Source of the DNA: Winogradskyella marincola | GTDB lineage: Bacteria; Bacteroidota; Bacteroidia; Flavobacteriales; Flavobacteriaceae | Assembly (NCBI RefSeq): GCF_029624125.1 | Contig: NZ_JARSBN010000005.1 | Location: forward strand, 124,001-188,000 | Direction of reading: 5' to 3' | DNA: 64,000 bases | In this document: positions 33,398 to 41,435 of the stretch, in pieces | Position numbering within the stretch: the first letter of the stretch is position 1 | Layout of the letters: each line of letters begins with the position of its first letter | Position numbers and translations under genes: made by a program | Notes under the pieces: model-generated | The model's database searches: none | Told to the model about the DNA's origin: nothing | Seen by the model: the letters and a program-made list of their open reading frames with translations, nothing else

Positions 33398-34366
33398 ATG
33401 CAAAGACGTTTTTTAGACTATCTTATTATCGCTTTTAAAGGTGTAGCTATGGGAGCTGCAGATGTAGTACCAGGTGTTTCTGGCGGAACCATAGCCTTTA
33501 TTTCGGGTATTTACGAAGAATTAATAGAGAGTATCGACAAAGTAAACCTAGGAGTTTTTAAAGTATGGAAACAACAAGGTTTTAAAGCCGCGTGGAAATC
33601 TATAAATGGCTCATTCCTTTTGGCTTTGTTCTCAGGAATTGCCATTAGTATTTTATCCTTAGCCAAACTTATAAAGTGGCTTTTGCACAACGAACCTATT
33701 TTATTATGGTCTTTCTTTTTTGGATTGGTACTGGCAAGTATTCTATACATAGCAAAACAAATAAAAGGATGGTCTCCAAAAATTATCCTAGCCATTATTG
33801 CTACATCTGTACTATCCTATTTTATAACATTAGCTGAACCTTTTGCTTCACCAGACAGTTCTCTTTATTTATTATTCTGTGGTTTTATTGCCATAATTGC
33901 AATGATACTACCTGGTGTTTCTGGTGCTTTTATTCTACTTATTTTAGGCGCTTACCAAACTGCAATTGACACTATAAATAATTTACGCGATGGCTTGTTA
34001 ACAGGCAATATGGCGTTATTTAAAGACGCCTTTTTAAAGTTTGTTTTGCTAGCTATTGGTGCTGTTGTTGGCTTAAAAGTCTTCTCTAAAGCATTAAACT
34101 GGATGTTTAAACACCAAAAGAATCTAACATTAGCCATCTTAACTGGTTTTATGATTGGTTCACTTAACAAAATATGGCCTTGGAAAAAGATTCTTAAAAC
34201 CAGAATTAATTCTGAAGGGCAAGAAGTTACCTTATTAGACCAAAGCATTTTGCCCTCTTCTTACCAAGGAGATAATCAAATAGTTATGGCATTAGTATTT
34301 GTTGTAATTGGATTTGCCACGATTTTAATTTTAGAGCGTTTAGGAGATCAAAAAAATAAAATCTAA
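33398..34366 (+). CDS. DUF368 membrane protein (first of pair)
   Basis: This 322-residue polytopic inner-membrane protein has about eight spans and the family's internally repeated motif GAADVVPGVSGGTIAF near the N-terminus and IAMILPGVSGAFILLILG near the middle. DUF368 proteins resemble the undecaprenyl-phosphate flippase group (PopT) reported for this family, so lipid-carrier recycling is plausible. It overlaps the second copy by one base (TAATG), so expression is coupled. Confidence 0.92.
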   Translation: MQRRFLDYLIIAFKGVAMGAADVVPGVSGGTIAFISGIYEELIESIDKVNLGVFKVWKQQGFKAAWKSINGSFLLALFSGIAISILSLAKLIKWLLHNEPILLWSFFFGLVLASILYIAKQIKGWSPKIILAIIATSVLSYFITLAEPFASPDSSLYLLFCGFIAIIAMILPGVSGAFILLILGAYQTAIDTINNLRDGLLTGNMALFKDAFLKFVLLAIGAVVGLKVFSKALNWMFKHQKNLTLAILTGFMIGSLNKIWPWKKILKTRINSEGQEVTLLDQSILPSSYQGDNQIVMALVFVVIGFATILILERLGDQKNKI

Positions 34367-35385
34367 TGCAAAGCACCAGAACTTTTAAGGATCGTATTTT
34401 TTTGGTCATAAAAGGGCTGGCAATGGGAGCCGCTAACAAAGTTCCTGGAGTTTCTGGTGGTGTTGTGGCCTTTGTTGCTGGTTTTTACGAAGAGTTTATT
34501 TATTCGCTTCAACGTGTTAATAAAACTGCGTTCAAACTTCTTTTTAACGGTCGTTTTAAAAGTTTTTATCAATACATTAATGGTAAGTTTCTAGGACTTT
34601 TATTCTTAGGAATGATTGTGAGCTACTTTAGTGTTTCTAAAATACTCGATTACCTCATTGTTAACTTTCAGCTTTATGTGTGGAGTGCTTTTTTTGGTAT
34701 GATACTAGGCTCCATCTATTACATCAGTAAAGATTTTAAAGCTTGGAATAGCAAAACAATTATTGCTTTAATCCTTGGTGCTGTTATTGGCATAAGCATT
34801 AGTTTTTTAGATCCTGCCAAAGAAAACGACAATCTATGGTTTGTATTTTTCTGTGGTATTATTAGCGTTTCTGGCATGACACTTCCTGGGTTTTCGGGTT
34901 CGTTTATATTAATTTTACTTGGTAATTATGTGCTTCTTCTGGTGGATTCGGTAAATGCACTATACGATACACTTTCAGATATATTTACTGGTAATTTTGA
35001 GTTCATAAAAAATGAAGCCAGAATAAGAATGCTCAAAGTTCTTAGCATTTTTACATTAGGCTCTGTAGCTGGTTTAGTGACCTTTTCGCATGTACTAAAC
35101 TATATTTTACATCATTATAAGAACATTACACTTGCAACTATAGTTGGCTTTATTATTGGATCACTTGGTGTGGTTTGGCCATGGAAAGAAACTATATACA
35201 AAACCAACGCAGATGGCAGCCACATTTTAGATTCCACTGGCAAACAGGTTATTGCAAATTACAAGCGTTTTTTCCCTGAGGCGACTACCGAAACTTATAT
35301 TGCAATTGCGTATATTGGTCTTGGAATCCTTATAGTATTGGGATTAGAATGGTATGGACAACGCACAAGACAAATCAAAACTTAA
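34366..35385 (+). CDS. DUF368 membrane protein (second of pair)
   Basis: The 339 residues are a paralogue of the preceding gene with the same two signatures, GAANKVPGVSGGVVAFVAG and GMTLPGFSGSFILILLG, and a shared NKIWPWKK / GVVWPWKE motif in the C-terminal part. Two adjacent, diverged copies suggest a heterodimer or specialised substrates. It overlaps aroE by 32 bases. Probable role as for copy 1: polyprenyl-phosphate handling in the inner membrane. Confidence 0.92.
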   Translation: MQSTRTFKDRIFLVIKGLAMGAANKVPGVSGGVVAFVAGFYEEFIYSLQRVNKTAFKLLFNGRFKSFYQYINGKFLGLLFLGMIVSYFSVSKILDYLIVNFQLYVWSAFFGMILGSIYYISKDFKAWNSKTIIALILGAVIGISISFLDPAKENDNLWFVFFCGIISVSGMTLPGFSGSFILILLGNYVLLLVDSVNALYDTLSDIFTGNFEFIKNEARIRMLKVLSIFTLGSVAGLVTFSHVLNYILHHYKNITLATIVGFIIGSLGVVWPWKETIYKTNADGSHILDSTGKQVIANYKRFFPEATTETYIAIAYIGLGILIVLGLEWYGQRTRQIKT

Positions 35386-36109
35386 GTTTGGATTGGTAGG
35401 AAAAAATATTTCCTATTCATTTTCTAGAGGGTATTTTGCAGATAAATTTTCTAACGAAGGTTTACCACATTCTTATGTTAATTTTGATATACAATCAATT
35501 GACGAACTAAAGGAGATTATTGAAAACACTTCTAATTTAAAGGGTCTTAACGTTACTATTCCGTATAAAGAAGACATTATTTCCTTATTAGACAAGCTAA
35601 ATAAACGCGCAAAAAAAATTGGTGCCGTTAACACTATAAAGATCAAAAAAGGCAAATTAATTGGCTTTAATACAGATTATGATGGTTTTAAGAACTCATT
35701 AAAGCCACATTTAAAGAAACATCATAAGCGAGCATTAATCTTGGGTACAGGAGGCGCTTCTAAAGCCATAGCTTATGCTCTAAAGAAACTTGGTATTGAG
35801 CATCATTATATTTCTAGAACTAAAAAAGAAGATGTTACCTACACCTATTCTGAATTGACTGAAGACATCATTGCTTCATTTCAAATTATTATAAACTGTA
35901 CACCAATTGGTACATTTCCTAATGTAAATGAATGTCCTGATATTCCTTATGACGGCATTACAGACAAACATATTTTATACGATCTTATCTATAATCCTGA
36001 AGAAACAAAATTCCTTAATTGCGGTAAATTAAAAGGAGCTACAATTATCAACGGATTAGAGATGCTAAAGCTGCAAGCCGAAAAATCTTGGGAAATATGG
36101 AATAAGTAG
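35354..36109 (+). CDS. aroE: Shikimate dehydrogenase
   Basis: It reduces 3-dehydroshikimate with NADPH in aromatic amino-acid synthesis. The shikimate-binding motif YSFSRGYF (about 21-28), catalytic K72 in LNVTIPYKED, D108 in FNTDYDGF, and the nucleotide-binding GTGGASKA (131-138) are present. It is 251 residues, slightly short but normal for Bacteroidota. The ATG at 35354 overlaps the DUF368 gene by 32 bases; no later Met precedes the conserved LVGKNISYSF. A long heptamer repeat begins 4 bases after its stop. Confidence 0.95.
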   Translation: MDNAQDKSKLKFGLVGKNISYSFSRGYFADKFSNEGLPHSYVNFDIQSIDELKEIIENTSNLKGLNVTIPYKEDIISLLDKLNKRAKKIGAVNTIKIKKGKLIGFNTDYDGFKNSLKPHLKKHHKRALILGTGGASKAIAYALKKLGIEHHYISRTKKEDVTYTYSELTEDIIASFQIIINCTPIGTFPNVNECPDIPYDGITDKHILYDLIYNPEETKFLNCGKLKGATIINGLEMLKLQAEKSWEIWNK

Positions 36110-36112
36110 CGA

Positions 36113-36194
36113 GTAGTTAGTAGTTAGTAGTTAGTAGTTAGTAGTTAGTAGTTAGTAGTTAGTAGTTAGTAGTTAGTAGTTAGTAGTTAGTAGT
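36113..36194 (+). repeat. Tandem heptanucleotide repeat (GTAGTTA, about 11.7 copies)
   Basis: Eighty-two bases are an uninterrupted array of the 7-mer GTAGTTA without a visible mismatch. Because each unit holds TAG or TTA combinations and the unit length is not a multiple of three, no frame stays open. It starts directly after aroE and lies about 130 bases before the DUF349 promoter. Such perfect arrays are prone to copy-number change by slippage. Confidence 0.95.
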
Positions 36195-36328
36195 GAAAAT
36201 GACAAAAAAACCAAACACTTCGCAAACAACTAGACCATCCTTATATTTAAAAGAGCGATGGAATAACAGCTAACAAATTAACAATTACCCTGTTCAACAA
36301 TTCAAAAAACATCACCTTTTTATTTCCT

Positions 36329-36358
36329 TTGTTATTCAACGAGTTGTTAGTATCTTTA
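36329..36358 (+). promoter_or_regulatory. Promoter of the DUF349 gene
   Basis: TTG (36329-36331), 19 bases, then TATCTTTA (36351-36358), one base off TAnnTTTG. The ATG at 36384 follows after a leader of about 20 bases. Confidence 0.55.
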
Positions 36359-36383
36359 ACCTCCTAATAAATATTTTTGACAT

Positions 36384-38348
36384 ATGTCTGAGAATGATAA
36401 CCTGCAAGATGCAGACGGAAAAAAAGAAGTAGAGTTACAGAACACTACTCCTCAAGAAGAATCAACTCCACAAGTTGAAGAACATGCAGAAGTGAAAATC
36501 GAAAATGAATCTGCTGAAGATTCTGACAGTGAATCTAAAGTAGACGCTGATGATGCGCATTCAGAAATTGAAGCTTCTAATGCAGAAGATGCAGAAGACG
36601 AGTCTAATGCAGAGCGTCATGAGGTAGAAGAAAAGGACTATCATGCCATGACTATGCAAGATTTAGCAGAAGAGCTCAACAGGCTTTTAAAGCATCATAA
36701 AATTCAGACCATATCTAAGCAAGTCAATGAAATTAAAACAGAATTCAATGCTAAATTTGGTGAGCTTTTAGAAGAAAAGAAAGAAGAGTTTATAAACGAT
36801 GGCGGCAACGAAATAGATTTCTACTACACCAACGATACCAAAAAACTATTCAACCAACTTTATAAAGATTACAAACAATCTATAAGTGCTTACTACAAAG
36901 AGCGTGAGCACAACCTAAAGCAAAATCTCGAAAATAGATTGGCTATTATTGAAGAAATTAAAGGCCTGCTTTCTGTAGAAGAAAACATGGGTTCTACCTA
37001 TAAAACCTTTAAAGAGCTTCAGGAAAAATGGCGTAATGCTGGCCCAATTCCAAGAGATAAATACAATAATGCCTGGAACACATACCATCATCATGTAGAG
37101 CGTTTTTATGATTTCTTACATCTTAATAACGATCTAAGAGATATGGACTTTAAGCACAACTATGATCAAAAACTAAAAATCATTGAGCGTGCCGAAGAAC
37201 TTGCTAAAGACAACAATATTAATCGTGTATTTAGAGAACTACAGGTACTACACAAACTTTGGAAAGAAGAACTTGGTCCTGTAGCCAAAGAACACAGAGA
37301 AGAAATTTGGGAACGTTTTAGTAATGCCACAAAAACCATACATGACAAGCGTCAGGCTTACTATGCAGATTTAGACAAAGCTTATGAAAAAAATCTTGAA
37401 AAGAAAGAAGAAATCATAGCAAAAATCCAAGCTGTTGCAGAAGACAAAGCCAATGCTCACAGTGCATGGCAAAAGAAAATAAAAGAAGTTGAAGCGCTAC
37501 GTGAAGCATTTTTTAATGCTGGAAAAGTGCCTCTTAAAGTAAACGAAGCTACTTGGGCAAAGTTTAAAGACACCGTTAGAGCTTTTAACAGAGGGAAAAA
37601 CAAGTTTTACAAAGATTTAAAGAAAGACCAATACGAGAATCTTCAAAAAAAGAGAGAGCTTATAAAAATAGCTGAAGAAAATAAAGACAGCGAAGACTTT
37701 GCCGTTGTTACTCCTTTAATGAAGAAAATTCAGAACGATTGGAAAAAAATTGGTCATGTTCCAAGACGCGATAGCGACAAAATCTGGAAACAGTTTAAAA
37801 ATGCATGCAACCACTATTTTGACAGAATGCATGCACAACGAAAAGCTGAAAACCAGCATTTATACGATGCGTTTGATAAAAAAGTAAAGCTGCTTGAAGA
37901 CTTGAAAGCAATGGAACTAAGTGGCGACAACAAAGCTGATGTTGAAACTTTAAAAACCAAAATTGCTGAGTGGAAAGAAGTTGGCTATGTACCACAAAAC
38001 AAACGCTACATAGATGGAAAATTCTACAAAGCAATTGACGATGCTTTTGATAAACTAAAAATGGAGAAGTCTAAGTTAGAAATGGTAAAATTTGAAAGTA
38101 AGCTTGAAAATTTAGCCAATAATGACGATGACACCAGACTTTTAGATCACGAACAAAACTTTATTCGTAAGAAAATTGGTGAAGTAAAATCTGAAATAAC
38201 GCAGCTAGAAAACAACTTACAATTTTTCACCAATGTAGATTCTGATAATCCATTGGTAAAAGATGTACATAAAAACATTGCCAAGCACAAAAAAGAACTA
38301 GAAACCTGGAAAGCTAAGCTTACCAAGATTCGTGGGATGTATTCTTAG
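36384..38348 (+). CDS. DUF349 domain protein
   Basis: This 654-residue soluble, highly charged protein has an acidic N-terminus (about 1-85, rich in Glu, Asp and Ser) and then about five DUF349 repeats, recognisable by helices ending in W: TFKELQEKWRNAGPIPRDKY, LHKLWKEELGPVAKEHR, LREAFFNAGKVPLKVNE, NDWKKIGHVPRRDSDKIW and WKEVGYVPQNKRY. The domain's role is not established; long charged coiled coils suggest a scaffold or nucleoid/ribosome-associated protein. Single gene with its own promoter and terminator. Confidence 0.92.
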   Translation: MSENDNLQDADGKKEVELQNTTPQEESTPQVEEHAEVKIENESAEDSDSESKVDADDAHSEIEASNAEDAEDESNAERHEVEEKDYHAMTMQDLAEELNRLLKHHKIQTISKQVNEIKTEFNAKFGELLEEKKEEFINDGGNEIDFYYTNDTKKLFNQLYKDYKQSISAYYKEREHNLKQNLENRLAIIEEIKGLLSVEENMGSTYKTFKELQEKWRNAGPIPRDKYNNAWNTYHHHVERFYDFLHLNNDLRDMDFKHNYDQKLKIIERAEELAKDNNINRVFRELQVLHKLWKEELGPVAKEHREEIWERFSNATKTIHDKRQAYYADLDKAYEKNLEKKEEIIAKIQAVAEDKANAHSAWQKKIKEVEALREAFFNAGKVPLKVNEATWAKFKDTVRAFNRGKNKFYKDLKKDQYENLQKKRELIKIAEENKDSEDFAVVTPLMKKIQNDWKKIGHVPRRDSDKIWKQFKNACNHYFDRMHAQRKAENQHLYDAFDKKVKLLEDLKAMELSGDNKADVETLKTKIAEWKEVGYVPQNKRYIDGKFYKAIDDAFDKLKMEKSKLEMVKFESKLENLANNDDDTRLLDHEQNFIRKKIGEVKSEITQLENNLQFFTNVDSDNPLVKDVHKNIAKHKKELETWKAKLTKIRGMYS

Positions 38349-38377
38349 GTTCTAATCTCTTTTTTGCATAAAAAATC

Positions 38378-38408
38378 AAAACCCATCTGCTACTAACAGA
38401 TGGGTTTT
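38378..38408. terminator. Bidirectional terminator after the DUF349 gene
   Basis: AAAACCCATCTG (38378-38389) and CAGATGGGTTTT (38397-38408) are perfect 12-base arms around a 7-base loop, flanked by A and T runs, between convergent genes. Confidence 0.9.
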
Positions 38409-38474
38409 GCCCTAACTAAACTAAATTAACCTTAATTACAACCGCTTAATAATAATTAAGATTTCCTACTAAGA

Positions 38475-38595
38475 ATATAAAAACGTTGTTGTTTTTATAT
38501 ATCTTATTTACGTGAGAAATTTCTGTTTGGATCTTAAGGTTTTCTTTTTGGGATAATTTTAACATTGTGAGATTCTGAAACAAGTTCAGAATGAC
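38475..38595. repeat. Intergenic hairpins, including a second copy of the CTTGT-loop repeat
   Basis: ATATAAAAAC-GTTGTT-GTTTTTATAT (38475-38500) is a perfect AT-rich hairpin. At 38569-38595 the sequence is the reverse complement of GTCATTCTGAACTTGTTTCAGAATCTC, which matches 12959-12985 except for two positions that pair with each other in the stem. A frame across this stretch is not credible as a gene. Confidence 0.65.
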
Positions 38596-38602
38596 AAAAC
38601 GA

Positions 38603-39376
38603 CTAAAGAGATTTCGCCTCTTCCCAAAAGACATCCATCTCAGATAAGGTCATGTCTTTTAGTGGCTTATTAAGTTCTTTAGATTTACTTTCTAGGTATT
38701 GAAAGCGTTTTATGAATTTTTTATTGGTACGCTCTAAAGCATTTTCAGGATTTACTTTTAGAAAGCGTGCATAATTAATCATAGAAAATAAAACATCACC
38801 AAATTCACTTTCAATAGCATCTTGATTTCCTTTTGCTATTTCTACTTTTAATTCGGCTAACTCCTCTTCTACTTTTTCAAAAACTTGTTCTGGTTGTTCC
38901 CAATCAAAACCAACTCCTGCAACTTTATCTTGTATTCTATTGGCTTTTACCATAGCAGGTAAGCTTCTTGGCACACCTTCGAGTACGCTTTTTTTGCCTT
39001 CTTTGAGTTTTAATTGCTCCCAATTGCGTTTTACGTCTTCTTCGTTTTCAACCTTAACATCTCCATAGATGTGCGGATGACGATCTATAAGTTTATCGCA
39101 GATGCTATTACACACATCTGCGATATCAAAATTATTTGTTTCACTTCCTATTTTAGAATAGAAAACAATATGCAGTAACACATCTCCCAACTCCTTCTTT
39201 ACCTCATCTAGGTCATTATCTAAAATGGCATCACCAAGTTCGTAAACCTCTTCTATGGTGAGATGACGCAGCGATTCCATCGTTTGCTTTTTATCCCATG
39301 GACATTGTTCTCGCAACTCGTCCATAATAACAAGCAAACGTTCAAAAGCTTTTAGTTGGGCTGCTTTGTTAGACAT
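38603..39376 (-). CDS. mazG: Nucleoside triphosphate pyrophosphohydrolase MazG
   Basis: It hydrolyses (d)NTPs to monophosphates and pyrophosphate as housecleaning. The 257 residues hold two MazG modules: the first with the magnesium-binding ExxE...ExxD set (E43, E46, E62, D65 in LTIEEVYELGDAI and VKKELGDVLLHI), the second with EEELAELKVEIAKGN and ESEFGDVLFSMINYARF. It is the second gene after a DUF5606 gene, separated by 3 bases, so they are co-transcribed from the minus strand. Confidence 0.95.
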   Translation of the reverse strand: MSNKAAQLKAFERLLVIMDELREQCPWDKKQTMESLRHLTIEEVYELGDAILDNDLDEVKKELGDVLLHIVFYSKIGSETNNFDIADVCNSICDKLIDRHPHIYGDVKVENEEDVKRNWEQLKLKEGKKSVLEGVPRSLPAMVKANRIQDKVAGVGFDWEQPEQVFEKVEEELAELKVEIAKGNQDAIESEFGDVLFSMINYARFLKVNPENALERTNKKFIKRFQYLESKSKELNKPLKDMTLSEMDVFWEEAKSL

Positions 39377-39379
39377 GTT

Positions 39380-39814
39380 CTATTCTTCTTCGTCTGAAGT
39401 AGCTGTTTCTTCTACAGCTTCAGTTTCAAGTGATCCTAAAAGATCATTTTTGTGTAGTAAGTTGTACCACTGAATTACTTTTTTTATGTCTGAAGGATAC
39501 ACACGATCTTCATCATAATCTGGTAAAACTTCAAAGAAATATTCTTCTAAAGTATCTTTACTGTCTTTGTGACTAATCGATGTTTGCTCACCATTTTCTT
39601 TGTCTTTAACCTTTTTTAATACATCCTTTAATGGTACTTCTTCTGTTAAAGTATAGATGGCAATTTCGCTTAAAATACTAATGTTACTGTGTGCACCTAC
39701 AGTAATTCTTTTTTTATCTATTAAAGATTGTACAACAGCTCCTGTTCTTGTCTGTGTTACGATTTCGTATAATCCTGGTTTTCCAGAAATAGCTAATATT
39801 TTATCTAAGCTCAT
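39380..39814 (-). CDS. DUF5606 domain protein
   Basis: This 144-residue protein starts MSLDKILAISGKPGLYEIV and continues with RTGAVVQSLIDKKRITVG, characteristic of the Bacteroidota family DUF5606: an SH3-like N-terminus and helical C-terminus. The tail is acidic (TEAVEETATSDEEE). No function is established. It precedes mazG by 3 bases and lies about 100 bases after def on the same strand, so a def-DUF5606-mazG transcript is possible. Confidence 0.9.
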   Translation of the reverse strand: MSLDKILAISGKPGLYEIVTQTRTGAVVQSLIDKKRITVGAHSNISILSEIAIYTLTEEVPLKDVLKKVKDKENGEQTSISHKDSKDTLEEYFFEVLPDYDEDRVYPSDIKKVIQWYNLLHKNDLLGSLETEAVEETATSDEEE

Positions 39815-39916
39815 AGTAATTTTTAATTTGTTGTTGAGAATCCTATCGAAGTCTATTTGTTTCTTAAATACGCTTTTACAGACTCAACACAACAGTCAAT
39901 CTATTTTTATTGTTTA

Positions 39917-40507
39917 TTAACGCTTCTTGCTCATTGCAGGAAAACGCATTTTATAATCTATTCTTATTTTTCCTTTAGAAATGTTTGTCAACTTTCCTTT
40001 TATCAAACGTTTTTTAAACGATGATAGTTTGTCGGTAAACAAAACTCCTTCGATATGATCGTACTCATGCTGAATGACTCTGGCTATTAAACCATCGTAT
40101 TCTTCTACATGTGTATCAAAATTTTCATCTTGATATTGAATCTTTATTTTAGGCTTTCTAAATACATCTTCTCTAACATCTGGAATGCTTAAACAGCCTT
40201 CATTAAAAGCCCATTCATCCCCTTCTTCTTCTAATATCTGAGCGTTGATGAATGTTTTCTTAAAATTCTTCATTTGCTCTCTATCTTTTTCAGATAAATC
40301 TTCATCATCAGAAAAAGGTTCTGTATCTACTAAAAACAAACGAATAGGCAACCCAATTTGTGGCGCTGCTAAACCAACACCATGAGCACCATACATTGTC
40401 TCGTACATATTTTCAATAAGTTCATTAAGCTTAGGGTAGTCTTTGTCTATTTCCTTAGCTTCTTTTTTTAATACCGCATCTCCATATGCAACTATTGGTA
40501 ATATCAT
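39917..40507 (-). CDS. def: Peptide deformylase
   Basis: It removes the N-formyl group from nascent proteins. The 196 residues carry motif 1 GVGLAAPQIG (43-52), motif 2 EGCLSIP (103-109, metal ligand C105) and motif 3 QHEYDHIEG (metal ligands H147 and H151, catalytic E148). An insertion of about 20 acidic residues (about 62-85, EPFSDDEDLSEKDREQ) separates the first two motifs, as in many Bacteroidota deformylases. It is transcribed on the minus strand from its own -7 box, just downstream of ruvX. Confidence 0.97.
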   Translation of the reverse strand: MILPIVAYGDAVLKKEAKEIDKDYPKLNELIENMYETMYGAHGVGLAAPQIGLPIRLFLVDTEPFSDDEDLSEKDREQMKNFKKTFINAQILEEEGDEWAFNEGCLSIPDVREDVFRKPKIKIQYQDENFDTHVEEYDGLIARVIQHEYDHIEGVLFTDKLSSFKKRLIKGKLTNISKGKIRIDYKMRFPAMSKKR

Positions 40508-40527
40508 AATTTCGTTGTTTTCGCGTG

Positions 40528-40535
40528 CAAAAGTA
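40528..40535 (-). promoter_or_regulatory. -7 promoter box of def
   Basis: The minus strand reads TACTTTTG, 20 bases before the ATG at 40507. No good -33 TTG is seen. Confidence 0.5.
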
Positions 40536-40545
40536 CAATTCTTAT

Positions 40546-40959
40546 TTAAAAATTTGAAGCTAAATAGCTTTGCAAAATTAAGGTTGCACTAATTTCGTCT
40601 ACTAATGCTTTATTTTGTCTTTGCTTTTTCTTGAGACCACTATCTATCATGGTTTGAAAGGCCATTTTAGATGTAAAACGCTCATCTACTCTAACAATAG
40701 GAATATTAGGAAACTCTTTAACCATTTTTTCTAAAAACTTTTGAATATAAACTTCACTTTCTGAAGCTGTATTATCCATTTGTTTAGGCTCTCCTACAAC
40801 AAATTTTTCTACACCTTCTGTATCGACATAAGTTTTTAAATACGTTATTAACTCTTTGGTTTCTACCGTTGTTAATCCTGAAGCAATAATTTGCATTGGA
40901 TCTGTAACTGCCAATCCTGTTCTTTTTGTACCGTAATCTATGGCTAATATTCTTCCCAT
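40546..40959 (-). CDS. ruvX: RuvX/YqgF family Holliday-junction resolvase-like nuclease
   Basis: This 137-residue RNase H-fold protein begins MGRILAIDYGTKRTGLAVTD, with the first catalytic Asp (D8), followed by FVVGEPKQMDNT, RVDERFTSKMA and KKKQRQNKALVDEISATLIL with the last acidic residues. YqgF enzymes act in 16S rRNA 5'-end processing in some bacteria and resemble junction resolvases. It stands 38 bases upstream of def; each gene has its own -7 box. The ruvX box ends 5 bases before the ATG. Confidence 0.95.
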   Translation of the reverse strand: MGRILAIDYGTKRTGLAVTDPMQIIASGLTTVETKELITYLKTYVDTEGVEKFVVGEPKQMDNTASESEVYIQKFLEKMVKEFPNIPIVRVDERFTSKMAFQTMIDSGLKKKQRQNKALVDEISATLILQSYLASNF

Positions 40960-40964
40960 TACTG

Positions 40965-40972
40965 CAAAGATA
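40965..40972 (-). promoter_or_regulatory. -7 promoter box of ruvX (leaderless type)
   Basis: The minus strand reads TATCTTTG, a perfect TAnnTTTG, ending 5 bases before the ATG at 40959. Transcription would start at or within a few bases of the start codon. The region upstream is the terminator at 40981-41012. Confidence 0.55.
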
Positions 40973-40980
40973 GTGTAATA

Positions 40981-41012
40981 AAAAACGCCTCTTAATAAAA
41001 AGAAGCGTTTTT
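40981..41012 (-). terminator. Terminator of short minus-strand unit B
   Basis: AAAAACGCCTCTT and AAGAAGCGTTTTT pair with one mismatch around a short A/T loop; the minus strand continues into a T-run (GGCGTTTTTTATT). No annotated gene precedes it on that strand, so it ends a short transcript or shields the ruvX promoter. Confidence 0.7.
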
Positions 41013-41019
41013 AAAAATT

Positions 41020-41130
41020 AGTTATTAATTAAGTCGTTGATTTTATTACCCTCTATAAATAAATCACGCTAATTATATCTATTAAGACACTAAACGTTAT
41101 TATTGGTCACATTATTTTTCAAAAAAAAAG
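41020..41130 (-). ncRNA. Putative short transcript unit B between two terminators
   Basis: This stretch lies between two minus-strand terminators. Its minus strand ends in a stop context reading ...NDLINN-stop, similar to the end of unit A (EDLINS-stop), but no ATG opens that frame (an in-frame TAG lies 17 codons before the stop). It may be a small RNA or a decayed peptide gene. The call rests only on terminator placement and similarity to unit A. Confidence 0.3.
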
Positions 41131-41160
41131 AAAACTCCTCAATTAGGGGAGAGGAGTTTT
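41131..41160 (-). terminator. Terminator of short minus-strand unit A
   Basis: AAAACTCCTC (41131-41140) and GAGGAGTTTT (41151-41160) are perfect 10-base arms around AATTAGGGGA. On the minus strand a run of nine T follows after one C, the classical intrinsic-terminator form. Confidence 0.85.
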
Positions 41161-41165
41161 CATAA

Positions 41166-41240
41166 TTAGCTATTAATTAAATCCTCAGATAAACTTATGC
41201 TAAATAAATTTTCATCACATTTAACACTTATGAGACACAT
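41166..41240 (-). CDS. Possible 24-residue peptide gene (unit A)
   Basis: This short minus-strand frame starts at ATG 41240 and ends with EDLINS-stop, 5 bases before a perfect intrinsic terminator. The peptide begins MCLISVKCDENLF. I recognise no family. The terminator shows that something short is transcribed here; whether it is translated is open, and a small RNA is equally likely. A related, ATG-less copy of its end occurs about 135 bases downstream (unit B). Confidence 0.3.
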   Translation of the reverse strand: MCLISVKCDENLFSISLSEDLINS

Positions 41241-41435
41241 CTTTTTACAAAAGGTCACAAAAAGCTAATAAACAAACCATTATAACAAAATACTAACATA
41301 TCGTTACACTAAAAAACGAGTACTAAAGCTTAGTTTCTATGCATCAAACACTTATAAATCTTCATTATTTCTATTCGGCTCTTGCCAATTATTGAATGAA
41401 AAAAATCATGTACTTTTGGTAAAATTTTAAAACAC
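41241..41435. other. Intergenic region upstream of dapD
   Basis: AT-rich spacer with divergent signals: the dapD -7 box at 41411-41418 on the plus strand and, presumably, the start of the minus-strand short units. No consensus minus-strand promoter could be assigned. Confidence 0.4.
41411..41418 (+). promoter_or_regulatory. -7 promoter box of dapD
   Basis: TACTTTTG matches TAnnTTTG, 17 bases before the ATG at 41436. The nearest TTG upstream is at an unusual spacing. Confidence 0.5.

Noticed and set aside
36113..36194. Heptamer array as a coding phase-variation tract
   Set aside because: It is outside any gene, has stops in every frame, and starts after the aroE stop codon, so it cannot switch a frame here.
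38446..38634. A minus-strand frame of about 62 codons between DUF349 and mazG
   Set aside because: It runs through two hairpins and the dispersed CTTGT-loop repeat and overlaps the end of mazG; composition and position fit repeat DNA, not a protein gene.
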